64,000 bases of DNA from Nocardiopsis alkaliphila YIM 80379 (GTDB lineage: Bacteria > Actinomycetota > Actinomycetes > Streptosporangiales > Streptosporangiaceae), in NCBI RefSeq assembly GCF_000341005.1, contig NZ_ANBD01000130.1, positions 1-64,000 on the forward strand, read 5' to 3'. A program made the translations under genes and the position numbers. The notes under the pieces are model-generated. The model did not search any database, was not told the DNA's origin, and saw only the letters and a program-made list of their open reading frames with translations. Below are positions 24,971-31,802 of the stretch, piece by piece. Each line of letters begins with the position of its first letter. Position 1 is the stretch's first letter.

Positions 24971-26119
24971 CTGGGCTTCGACGTCCCCCTCTGGCGCGCC
25001 TTCGCCCTGTACCGTGCCGTGGCCTTGGTCTACGCGCTGGTCCTGGTGGTTCAGCACCACGAGCACCTGGTACGCCCCTGGCTGGCCTGGACCGTACTCG
25101 TGGTGATGTCCGTGTGGACGGTGGTCACCCACCAGGTCTACGCGAAGCCGGAGCATCGCACCGGGCGCTTTCTAGGCGCCGACCTCCTGCTCACCTTCGG
25201 TTGCCTGTTCGCCACCGCGCCGGCGACCACCCCCTTCTACCTCACCCAGGCCCCGCCGCTGAGCGGCTACTGGTTCGCCGGGGCCGCCCTGTCCGCGAGC
25301 GTCATCTGGGGTCGACGCGGTGCCGCCACGGTCGCCCTGGCCTATGGTTTCGCCGACCTCACCCTGCGAGTGATCATGGACGCCGCGATCACCTCGGCGA
25401 CGGCGCGTGGCGTGGTACTGCTGCTGCTGGCCGGACTGGCCGTGGGCTACATGGCCCGGGTCGCCGAACAGGCCGAGGAACGCTTCGCCCAGGCCGTCAG
25501 GTTGGAAGCGCGTCTGCGCGAACGTGAGAGGATCGCCCGGTCCATCCACGACTCGGTGCTCCAGGTGCTCTCCATGGTGAGCAGACGAGGCGACGAGCTC
25601 GGGGGAGAGGCCGCCGAACTGGGTCGGATGGCCGGCGAGCAGGAGGTCCGGCTCCGCTCGTTGATCACCGGCGGCCTGGACGCCGCCGGGGCGGTCGCCA
25701 CCGCCCCGGACCAGGCACGAGGACCCGTGGACCTGCGTGACCACCTTCGCCCCCTGGCCTCGCCCCGGGTCACCATCGCGGCTCCGGCCACCCCGATCCT
25801 GCTGCCCGAACACACCACCCGCGAATTGGTCGCCGCGGTGATGGCCGCGCTGGACAACGTCGAACGGCACTGTCCCGAGGGCACCCGCGCCTGGGTGTTG
25901 CTCGAGGACGAATCCGACACGGTCACCGTGACCGTGCGCGATGACGGACCGGGTATTCCTCCCGAGCGCCTGGAGCGGGCCCGAGCCGACGGCCGTCTGG
26001 GCGTGGCCCAGTCCATCCTGGGCCGTGTGCGTGACCTGGGGGGTCACACCCAGGTCCACAGCGACCCGGGGGAGGGAACGGAGTTCGAGATGCGAGTCCC
26101 CCGTGAGGGTCGTTGCTGA
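24971..26119 (+). CDS. macS: Membrane sensor histidine kinase, MacS type
   Basis: The first conventional start is GTG 25019 (366 residues). However, codons from 24971 read LGFDVPLWRAFALYRAV, which is what MacS-family N-termini look like, and the frame is closed at 24965-24967 by the previous gene's stop. A CTG start at 24971 (382 residues) is therefore the better fit, though unusual. Four to five membrane helices (to about residue 155) precede a DHp helix with the phospho-acceptor His in RERERIARSIHDSVLQVLSMVSRRG and a HATPase domain (N box DNVERH, G box DDGPGIPPER). MacRS in Streptomyces controls lipoprotein and cell-envelope genes. Its regulator gene is not adjacent here; a MacR-like gene lies at 31025. 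Confidence 0.82.
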   Translation: MGFDVPLWRAFALYRAVALVYALVLVVQHHEHLVRPWLAWTVLVVMSVWTVVTHQVYAKPEHRTGRFLGADLLLTFGCLFATAPATTPFYLTQAPPLSGYWFAGAALSASVIWGRRGAATVALAYGFADLTLRVIMDAAITSATARGVVLLLLAGLAVGYMARVAEQAEERFAQAVRLEARLRERERIARSIHDSVLQVLSMVSRRGDELGGEAAELGRMAGEQEVRLRSLITGGLDAAGAVATAPDQARGPVDLRDHLRPLASPRVTIAAPATPILLPEHTTRELVAAVMAALDNVERHCPEGTRAWVLLEDESDTVTVTVRDDGPGIPPERLERARADGRLGVAQSILGRVRDLGGHTQVHSDPGEGTEFEMRVPREGRC

Positions 26120-26130
26120 GGGCCTTCGCT

Positions 26131-26754
26131 TCAGGGCCGGTCGGTCTCCTCCTGGTGGGAGAACCGTTCCTCCTCCCAAGGGTCGGCCCGATTGTGGTAG
26201 CCGCGCTCCTCCCAGAAACCGCGCCGGTCGCCCACCATGTACTCCACCGAACGCAGCCACTTCACGCTCTTCCACCCGTACAGCTGCGGCACCACCAAGC
26301 GCAGTGGAAAGCCGTGTTCGGGGGCCAGTGGGGCCCCATCCCTTCGGGTGGCCAGGAGGACCCCCTCGGCCAGGAAGTCCTCCAAGCGCATGTTGGCGCT
26401 GTAGCCGTACTCGCCCCAGGCCATCACGTGGGTGGTCTGCGCGGAAGGCGGAGCCAACCTGACGAGCTCACTCGCACTCACCCCTGCCCAGTGCACGTCC
26501 GGGATGCTGAACCGCATCACACAGTGGAAGTCGCGTACCTCCCGCACCGTGGGTAGCGCGGTGAACTCCGCCCAGTTCCACCGGTAGGTGCCCAACGATT
26601 CGGTGGTTCCGAACACACGAAAGTCCCATCGCCCTGGGCGGAAGGAGGGCACCCGTCCGTAGTGCAGTGGTTTGTGCTCGCGGCGCACCGCCTGCCCGGG
26701 CGGCATCGCCCGCCCGCCGGTCTCCGTGCTCCCCGTTTCCGTCCCCTCGGACAA
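26131..26754 (-). CDS. Cytoplasmic sulfite-oxidase-like molybdopterin oxidoreductase (YedY family)
   Basis: 207 residues from TTG 26754, which has AGGGGGA five bases upstream; ATG 26706 is the alternative and would remove 16 residues. The Mo-coordinating Cys is in FHCVMRFS (about residue 77). Other family blocks: WDFRVFGTTESLGTYRWNW, AWGEYGYSANMRLEDF, EHGFPLRLVVPQLYGWKSVKWLRSVEYM and the end GFWEERGYHNRADPW. No twin-arginine signal, so it is not MsrP-like periplasmic. Substrate unknown. Close homologues in streptomycetes have the same length and tail. It ends 11 bases from the kinase stop. Confidence 0.88.
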   Translation of the reverse strand: MSEGTETGSTETGGRAMPPGQAVRREHKPLHYGRVPSFRPGRWDFRVFGTTESLGTYRWNWAEFTALPTVREVRDFHCVMRFSIPDVHWAGVSASELVRLAPPSAQTTHVMAWGEYGYSANMRLEDFLAEGVLLATRRDGAPLAPEHGFPLRLVVPQLYGWKSVKWLRSVEYMVGDRRGFWEERGYHNRADPWEEERFSHQEETDRP

Positions 26755-26879
26755 TCCGTCCCCCTGACCATGCTCGCCCGTACGCGGCCACCGATGCCCC
26801 TCGTCCCCCGTGCCTGAGTGGGAAACAGGGCGTCTGTCATCCTGCCAGGCGTCGACGAGAGACAGATCACTCCCCCCTT

Positions 26880-26895
26880 CCGTGTGAACACACGG
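26880..26895. promoter_or_regulatory. Inverted repeat overlapping the aro leader promoter
   Basis: CCGTGTG-AA-CACACGG, perfect 7-bp arms with a two-base spacer. It covers the place where a -35 box would be relative to the TATAGT -10, so a repressor or activator could act here. Confidence 0.5.
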
Positions 26896-26906
26896 AAGCC
26901 GTGCGC

Positions 26907-26912
26907 TATAGT
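26907..26912 (+). promoter_or_regulatory. -10 element of the aro leader transcript
   Basis: TATAGT ends seven bases before the ATG of the leader peptide, so transcription would begin at or next to that ATG (leaderless). The -35 position is occupied by the inverted repeat at 26880-26895. Confidence 0.55.
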
Positions 26913-26919
26913 CACTGCC

Positions 26920-26991
26920 ATGCAGCGGAACTTTTGGCGCTTTTATGGCTACCGGCCCACCTCCCCGGTCGCCTGTAAAGCGCTGCGCTGA
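26920..26991 (+). CDS. Aromatic-residue leader peptide of the DAHP synthase gene
   Basis: A 23-codon frame (ATG to TGA) beginning MQRNFWRFYGYRP: Phe, Trp, Phe, Tyr and Tyr lie within residues 5-11. This is the composition expected of a transcription-attenuation leader sensing aromatic amino acids. It is followed 17 bases later by a GC-rich hairpin and then by the type of enzyme that commits carbon to aromatic synthesis. A TATAGT -10 lies just upstream, so the peptide may be read from a leaderless message. Ribosome stalling on scarce Phe/Trp/Tyr-tRNA would be expected to prevent the terminator. Attenuation of aro and trp genes by such leaders has been described in actinobacteria; this instance is inferred from sequence. 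Confidence 0.75.
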   Translation: MQRNFWRFYGYRPTSPVACKALR

Positions 26992-27008
26992 CACAGACGA
27001 CTTCCCAG

Positions 27009-27038
27009 GAGCCCCGGGCCGACAACGGTCCGGGGCTC
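27009..27038 (+). terminator. Attenuator hairpin between leader peptide and DAHP synthase
   Basis: 12-bp stem with one G-T pair (27009-27020 with 27027-27038) and a six-base loop, followed by TTCGGCGTCTC. It sits 17 bases after the leader-peptide stop and about 80 bases before the DAHP synthase start. The T-run is poor, as is common in high-GC organisms. Confidence 0.65.
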
Positions 27039-27116
27039 TTCGGCGTCTCGGGACCGGATCGGTCAGGCGATAGCCCCGTGGCTCAGCCACTCAACCGACG
27101 AACAGGGACAACCCAC

Positions 27117-28163
27117 ATGGTCATCGTTATGACGCCGGACGCCACCGCCGACAACATCGACGCGCTCGTCGAACTGGTCACCTCCGCCGGGGGTGAGGCC
27201 TACGTGACCCGCGGCGTCAGTCGCACGATCATCGGCCTGGTCGGTGACGTCGAGCGTTTCCAGGACCTCGGTCTGGCCGCCAAGCCCGGTGTCGGCGACG
27301 TTCTGCGCATCTCCGCCCCCTACAAGCTGGTCAGCCGCGAGAACCACGACAGTCGCACCGTCGTCAGTGTGCGTGGAGTTCCGATCGGTGGCGAGAACAT
27401 GACCGTCATCGCAGGCCCCTGCGCGGTCGAGACCCCCGAGCAGACCCTTGAGGCCGCCCGCATGGCCCAGGTCGCCGGAGCCGCCCTGCTCCGTGGCGGC
27501 GCCTACAAGCCGCGCACCTCCCCGTACGCCTTCCAAGGGCTCGGTGAGCAGGGTCTGAGGATCCTCGCGGACGTGCGTGAGGAGACCGGCCTGCCCATCG
27601 TCACCGAGGTGGTGGACGCCGCCGACGTCGAACTGGTCGCCTCCTACGCGGACATGCTCCAGATCGGCACCCGCAACATGCAGAACTTCGCCCTGCTCCA
27701 GGCCGCCGGCGACGCGGGCAAGCCGGTCCTGCTCAAGCGCGGCATGAGTGCGACCATCGAGGAATGGTTGATGGCCGCCGAGTACATCGCCCAGCGCGGC
27801 AACCTCGACATCGTCCTGTGCGAGCGCGGCATCCGCACCTTCGAGAAGGCCACCCGCAACACCCTGGACATCAGCGCGGTCCCGGTGGCGCAGAACCTCA
27901 CCCCCCTGCCGGTGATCGTGGACCCGTCCCACTCCGGCGGCAAGCGCGACCTGGTCCTGCCGCTGTCCCGCGCCGCCATCGCGATCGGTGCCGACGGCGT
28001 CATCGTCGACGTGCACCCCAGCCCGGAGACGGCGTTGTGCGACGGCCCCCAGGCCCTTCTGCGGGAAGACCTGGCCGAGCTGCGGGACCTGGCCGGGACG
28101 CTGGCCACCCTGAGCGGACGCACCCTCACCCCGGCCCCGGTTCGAGAGCCCGTCGCGCTCTGA
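27117..28163 (+). CDS. aroF: 3-deoxy-7-phosphoheptulonate synthase (type I beta, with N-terminal regulatory-like domain)
   Basis: 348 residues from ATG 27117; a GTG at 27078 in frame is less likely. First step of the shikimate pathway: PEP plus erythrose 4-phosphate to DAHP. Residues 1-85 form the ferredoxin-like domain seen in Thermotoga-type enzymes (MVIVMTPDATADNIDALVELV). The catalytic barrel has MTVIAGPCAVETPEQT (metal Cys), LLRGGAYKPRTSPYAFQG, QIGTRNMQNFALL, PVLLKRGMSATIEEW and PVIVDPSHSGGKRD. Expression is probably controlled by the leader peptide and hairpin upstream. A strong convergent terminator follows. Confidence 0.95.
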   Translation: MVIVMTPDATADNIDALVELVTSAGGEAYVTRGVSRTIIGLVGDVERFQDLGLAAKPGVGDVLRISAPYKLVSRENHDSRTVVSVRGVPIGGENMTVIAGPCAVETPEQTLEAARMAQVAGAALLRGGAYKPRTSPYAFQGLGEQGLRILADVREETGLPIVTEVVDAADVELVASYADMLQIGTRNMQNFALLQAAGDAGKPVLLKRGMSATIEEWLMAAEYIAQRGNLDIVLCERGIRTFEKATRNTLDISAVPVAQNLTPLPVIVDPSHSGGKRDLVLPLSRAAIAIGADGVIVDVHPSPETALCDGPQALLREDLAELRDLAGTLATLSGRTLTPAPVREPVAL

Positions 28164-28205
28164 CCCCGCGGCCCGGACACCGGGAGGCGGAAAAGCACGA
28201 AGGAA

Positions 28206-28245
28206 CCGGGCCCGGTGACCTCCTTGGGGAGATCACCGGGCCCGG
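28206..28245. terminator. Bidirectional terminator between aroF and thiI
   Basis: Perfect 13-bp stem (28206-28218 with 28233-28245) plus further pairs near the loop, between convergent genes. Confidence 0.9.
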
Positions 28246-28266
28246 CCCCGTGTGCACGGGCATGGT

Positions 28267-29559
28267 TCAGGCGGTGGGTACGGCTGTGGCCGCGCTCGGG
28301 AGGATGCCCTTCTTGGGAGCCTCCTCGCCCAGGAAACTGGGCTTGTGCACCTGGGCGGTGGAGACCAGGTACTCGACCAGCTCCTCGGCGTCCAGGCGCT
28401 TCTCGATCTGGCGCAGGTCACCGATCTTGGCGGCGGTCTCCACCTGACGCGGGGTCAACATGGTGCAGCAGTCCTCGTCGGGCAGCTCCGAGATCGCCAG
28501 CGTCCCGATCTGCCGGGCCTGGTCCATGATCTCGGTCTTGTCCATGCCGATGAGGGGACGCAGGATCGGTAGGTCCACCGCGTCGTCCAAGGCGGTGAGG
28601 TTGGTCATCGTCTGGCTGGAGACCTGGCCCAAGGCGTCCCCGGTGATCAGGCATTCGGCCTTGAGGTCGTCGGCCAGGGCCTCAGCGGTCTTGAGCATCA
28701 GGCGGCGTTGGGCCACGATCTGCAATCGCTCGATCCCCGAGCTCTTCAACTGTTGCTGGGCCTTGCCGAAAGGCACCACGAACAGCCGGGATCCCCCCTG
28801 GTAGCGGTCCAGCCGGCGGACCAGACTGTAGGCCTTGTAGATGGACTCAGGGCCGGTGAAGGGCATCCCGGAGAAGTGCAGGAAGTCGACCTTCAAGCCG
28901 CGCCGGATCATCCGGTGGGCGGCGACGGGGGAATCGATCCCGCCCGACATCAGCACCAGACCACGACCGCTCATCCCCGCGGGCAGGCCGCCCTGGCCGG
29001 GGATGCCGTCGGTGAAGACGAACGCTTCGTCCTTGTCGACCTCGACGTACAGGGTGTTGTCCGGGTGCTTGAGGTTCACCTTGTGGCCGTGCGCCTGGAT
29101 GACCTTGGATCCCAAGAAGGCGGCCAGCTCACCCGAGTTCATCTCGAAGCGCTTGTCGCGGCGACGGGCGCGCACCGCGAAGGTTCCCTCCAGATCGGCC
29201 ATGGAACGCACGGACACGTCCACGATGGCGTCGATGTCCTTGCGGACCCGGCGCACCAGGTGGACCCACACCACACCCATGACGTTGGCCATGCGGTCCG
29301 CGATCTCGGCGATCTCCAGGTCGGAGGCTTCGGGCTTGCGCACGATGATCACACCGGCGCCGCGCTGGGAGAGTCGAATGTCGCCCAGGTCGCGCACCGA
29401 GGCACGGATGTTGTTGTGCAGGCGACGCTCGAACAGCTTGCGGTTGGAGCCCTTGAGGACGATCTCGCCGAGCTTCATCAACACGCAGAGCTCGCCGAGC
29501 CCGGCGTCGGCTCCGACCTCGGGTACGGGGATCGGAACGGACTCCAACGACGCGGACAT
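28267..29559 (-). CDS. thiI: tRNA sulfurtransferase ThiI (no rhodanese domain)
   Basis: 430 residues, ATG with GGAGG eight bases upstream. Uses persulfide sulfur for 4-thiouridine in tRNA and, in some bacteria, for the thiazole of thiamine. An N-terminal ferredoxin-like/THUMP region (about 20-175) precedes a PP-loop ATPase domain with VLMSGGIDSPVAAHRM (SGGIDS at 205-210). A conserved DEDCCTMLTPRQVE block lies near residue 370. The C-terminal rhodanese domain of the E. coli enzyme is missing, as in Bacillus, so a separate sulfur carrier is needed. It lies 6 kb from the thiOSG genes. Confidence 0.95.
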   Translation of the reverse strand: MSASLESVPIPVPEVGADAGLGELCVLMKLGEIVLKGSNRKLFERRLHNNIRASVRDLGDIRLSQRGAGVIIVRKPEASDLEIAEIADRMANVMGVVWVHLVRRVRKDIDAIVDVSVRSMADLEGTFAVRARRRDKRFEMNSGELAAFLGSKVIQAHGHKVNLKHPDNTLYVEVDKDEAFVFTDGIPGQGGLPAGMSGRGLVLMSGGIDSPVAAHRMIRRGLKVDFLHFSGMPFTGPESIYKAYSLVRRLDRYQGGSRLFVVPFGKAQQQLKSSGIERLQIVAQRRLMLKTAEALADDLKAECLITGDALGQVSSQTMTNLTALDDAVDLPILRPLIGMDKTEIMDQARQIGTLAISELPDEDCCTMLTPRQVETAAKIGDLRQIEKRLDAEELVEYLVSTAQVHKPSFLGEEAPKKGILPSAATAVPTA

Positions 29560-29736
29560 GGTGCTACCTCCGGAAAAGATGATGCCTTCAGGCCCGGTGA
29601 GTGGGGGAACGAGGTGCGCGGCGACGGGACCGGGTGCGACCGCCGCTCACTTCCAGTATCGAACAATTCCCGGAGCGCTCGGTACATTCCCGCCCGCTCA
29701 CCCCGTTCGGTGAGGCGCTCGACACCCTCCCACGCA

Positions 29737-29787
29737 CGAGGCGGCCCCTCACAGACGGCGGAGGGCCGTTCGAGAGGGGCCGCCTCG
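29737..29787 (-). terminator. Terminator of pfkA
   Basis: Perfect 14-bp stem (29737-29750 with 29774-29787) with a loop containing a smaller hairpin, 18 bases past the pfkA stop. Confidence 0.85.
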
Positions 29788-29804
29788 ACGCTTCCGGGGC
29801 GGGA

Positions 29805-30830
29805 TCAGCCGAAGAAGACCTCCGCCTCCTCGTAACGCTCGGCCGGAACCGTCTTGAGGGTATCGGTGGCCTCGGCCAGGTCGACCCGGACGATGTCGGT
29901 GCCCTGCAACGCGACCATCTTGCCGAAAGTCTTGTCGTGCACGGCCTCGATGGCGTTCACGCCCAGGCGGGTGGCCAGTACCCGGTCGAAGGCACTGGGG
30001 GTGCCGCCACGCTGGATGTGGCCCAGCACGACCGAGCGGGACTCCTTGCCGGTGCGCTTTTCGATCTCATCGGCCAAGGTCTGGCCGATGCCGCCCAGAC
30101 GCACGTGACCGAAGGAATCCTTCTCGCCGGTCTGCAACGCCAGCTGGCCTTCCATGGGGTGCGCGCCCTCGGCGACCACGACTATGGGGGCGTACTGAGT
30201 CTCGAAGCGGCTCTGGACGTGCTTGACGACCTCGTCGATGTCGAAGGGCCGTTCCGGGATGAGGATGACGTTGGCGCCCGCCGCCATACCCGAGTGCAGG
30301 GCGATCCACCCGGCGTGCCGACCCATGACCTCCACGACCAGGGCGCGGTGGTGGGACTCGGCGGTGGTGTGCAGCCGGTCGATCGCCTCCGTGGCGATGT
30401 TGACGGCGGTGTCGAACCCGAACGTGTAATCGGTGGCGTTGAGGTCGTTGTCGATGGTCTTGGGTACGCCCACGACGTTGACTCCGCGGTCGTGCAGCTG
30501 ACGGGCCACACCGAGGGTGTCCTCGCCGCCGATGGCGATCAGGGCGTCCACGCCCAGCCCGGCCATGTTGTCCTTGACCCGCTCGACACCGCCCTCGATC
30601 TTCATCAGGTTGGTGCGGGAGGAACCCAGGATGGTCCCACCGCGCGGGAGGATGCCGCGTACGGCGTTGACGTCCAACGGCATGGTGACGCCTTCCAGCG
30701 GACCGCGCCAGCCGTCCCGGAAGCCGATGAACTCGTAGCCGTAGTCCTTGATCCCCTTACGGACCACGGCACGGATGACCGCGTTCAGACCCGGGCAGTC
30801 TCCACCACCGGTCAGCACCCCGACTCGCAT
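29805..30830 (-). CDS. pfkA: 6-phosphofructokinase, PPi-type signature
   Basis: 341 residues. Phosphorylates fructose 6-phosphate. Motifs: GVLTGGGDCPGLNAVIRAVV, IGGEDTLGVA and VPKTIDNDL, plus fructose-site MGRHAGWIA and GHIQRGGTPSAFDRV. Position 104 is Asp (GGEDT) and position 124 is Lys (PKTIDND). In this family Gly104 marks ATP use, while Asp104 with Lys124 marks pyrophosphate use, as in the Amycolatopsis methanolica enzyme. PPi dependence and reversibility are therefore predicted, not proven. A perfect palindrome with the DasR-site core TGGTCTAGACCA lies 46-61 bases upstream of the ATG. Confidence 0.93.
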   Translation of the reverse strand: MRVGVLTGGGDCPGLNAVIRAVVRKGIKDYGYEFIGFRDGWRGPLEGVTMPLDVNAVRGILPRGGTILGSSRTNLMKIEGGVERVKDNMAGLGVDALIAIGGEDTLGVARQLHDRGVNVVGVPKTIDNDLNATDYTFGFDTAVNIATEAIDRLHTTAESHHRALVVEVMGRHAGWIALHSGMAAGANVILIPERPFDIDEVVKHVQSRFETQYAPIVVVAEGAHPMEGQLALQTGEKDSFGHVRLGGIGQTLADEIEKRTGKESRSVVLGHIQRGGTPSAFDRVLATRLGVNAIEAVHDKTFGKMVALQGTDIVRVDLAEATDTLKTVPAERYEEAEVFFG

Positions 30831-30875
30831 GCGACTTCTCCTCGACGTTGTGTGTATCTACGGCGCACGGCGCCA

Positions 30876-30891
30876 TATGGTCTAGACCATA
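30876..30891. promoter_or_regulatory. DasR-type (dre-like) palindromic operator upstream of pfkA
   Basis: TATGGTCTAGACCATA is a perfect 16-base palindrome. Its 12-base core TGGTCTAGACCA equals the core of the dre consensus bound by the GntR-family regulator DasR, which responds to glucosamine 6-phosphate in Streptomyces. It is placed 46-61 bases before the pfkA start codon, a typical operator position. Confidence 0.7.
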
Positions 30892-31024
30892 GTGGGGTCA
30901 AGGAGTCCGGGCCAACCCCGACGAGGAAAGGTCTTGCGAAAACCCACTTCGTTGGGGTGGGAACTCGACCGAAAGTGACGGACGATCCAGAGCGAGAGCC
31001 CCGGATCCGACGCGAGGACCGTGC

Positions 31025-31699
31025 TCAGTCCTGCGGGCCGTCCAACCCCTGGTCGATGGCGTAACGCACCAACTCCACTCGGTTGTGCAATCGTAACTTG
31101 GTGAGGGTGTTCTGGACGTGGTTCTGCACCGTGCGGTGGGAGATGGTGAGGCGCCGAGCGATCTGCTTGTAGGCCAATCCCTTGGCCACCAGCCGCAACA
31201 CCTCGGTCTCGCGAGGAGTGAGGCGCGGCGCCTTCTCGTGTCCCTGGGAAGCGGAGTCGTCCTCGTTCGAGAGTCTGCGGTACTCGCCGAGCACCAGACC
31301 GGCCAACCCGGGGGTGTAGACCGCCTCCCCGGCGTGCACACGTCGCACCGCGTCCAGGAGTTCCTCACGTCCGGCCGACTTCACCAGGTAGCCACCGGCT
31401 CCGGCCTTCACGGCGGCCAGTACGTCCTCGCTCTCCCCACTGGCGGACAACACGAGCACCTTCGGGGGGTCGGGCAGGGCCGTCAGGGCGGCGGTGAGCT
31501 CCACCCCGCTGACGTCCGGCAGGTTCAGGTCCACCACGGCCAGGGTGGGCCGTGTCGCGGGTGCGATGCGCAGCGCCTTGGCGCCGTCCCCGGCGGTGCC
31601 CACCACCGTCAAACCCGCCTCACCGAGGTCGCGGGCCACCGCCTCACGCCACATGGGGTGATCGTCCACGACCAGTACCCGGATACTCTCGCCGCTCAT
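31025..31699 (-). CDS. macR: NarL/LuxR-family response regulator, MacR type
   Basis: 224 residues from ATG 31699; the frame open to 31768 lies in the upstream terminator. Receiver domain (about 1-120): acidic pair in VLVVDDHPMW, phospho-acceptor Asp in AVVDLNLPDVSG, Thr/Ser position VLVLSASG, Lys in YLVKSAG. C-terminal LuxR HTH (about 160-215): LTPRETEVLRLVAKGLAYKQIARRLTISHRTVQNHVQNTLTKL. No Shine-Dalgarno is visible, so the message may be leaderless. The likely partner kinase MacS is at 24971-26119, about 5 kb away with unrelated genes between; in Streptomyces macR and macS are adjacent. Confidence 0.85.
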   Translation of the reverse strand: MSGESIRVLVVDDHPMWREAVARDLGEAGLTVVGTAGDGAKALRIAPATRPTLAVVDLNLPDVSGVELTAALTALPDPPKVLVLSASGESEDVLAAVKAGAGGYLVKSAGREELLDAVRRVHAGEAVYTPGLAGLVLGEYRRLSNEDDSASQGHEKAPRLTPRETEVLRLVAKGLAYKQIARRLTISHRTVQNHVQNTLTKLRLHNRVELVRYAIDQGLDGPQD

Positions 31700-31735
31700 G
31701 AGGTAGAAGCGTAGCGCGGCCGTTCTGGGCGTCGG

Positions 31736-31783
31736 CGACGAAGAGGGGGTGTGGAGCACGTGCCCCACACCCCCTCTTCGTCG
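31736..31783 (-). terminator. Very strong terminator after the PASTA kinase gene
   Basis: Perfect 19-bp stem (31736-31754 with 31765-31783) and a ten-base loop, 20 bases past the kinase stop and just upstream of macR. Confidence 0.9.
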
Positions 31784-31802
31784 GAATGGACGATTTCAGT
31801 GG

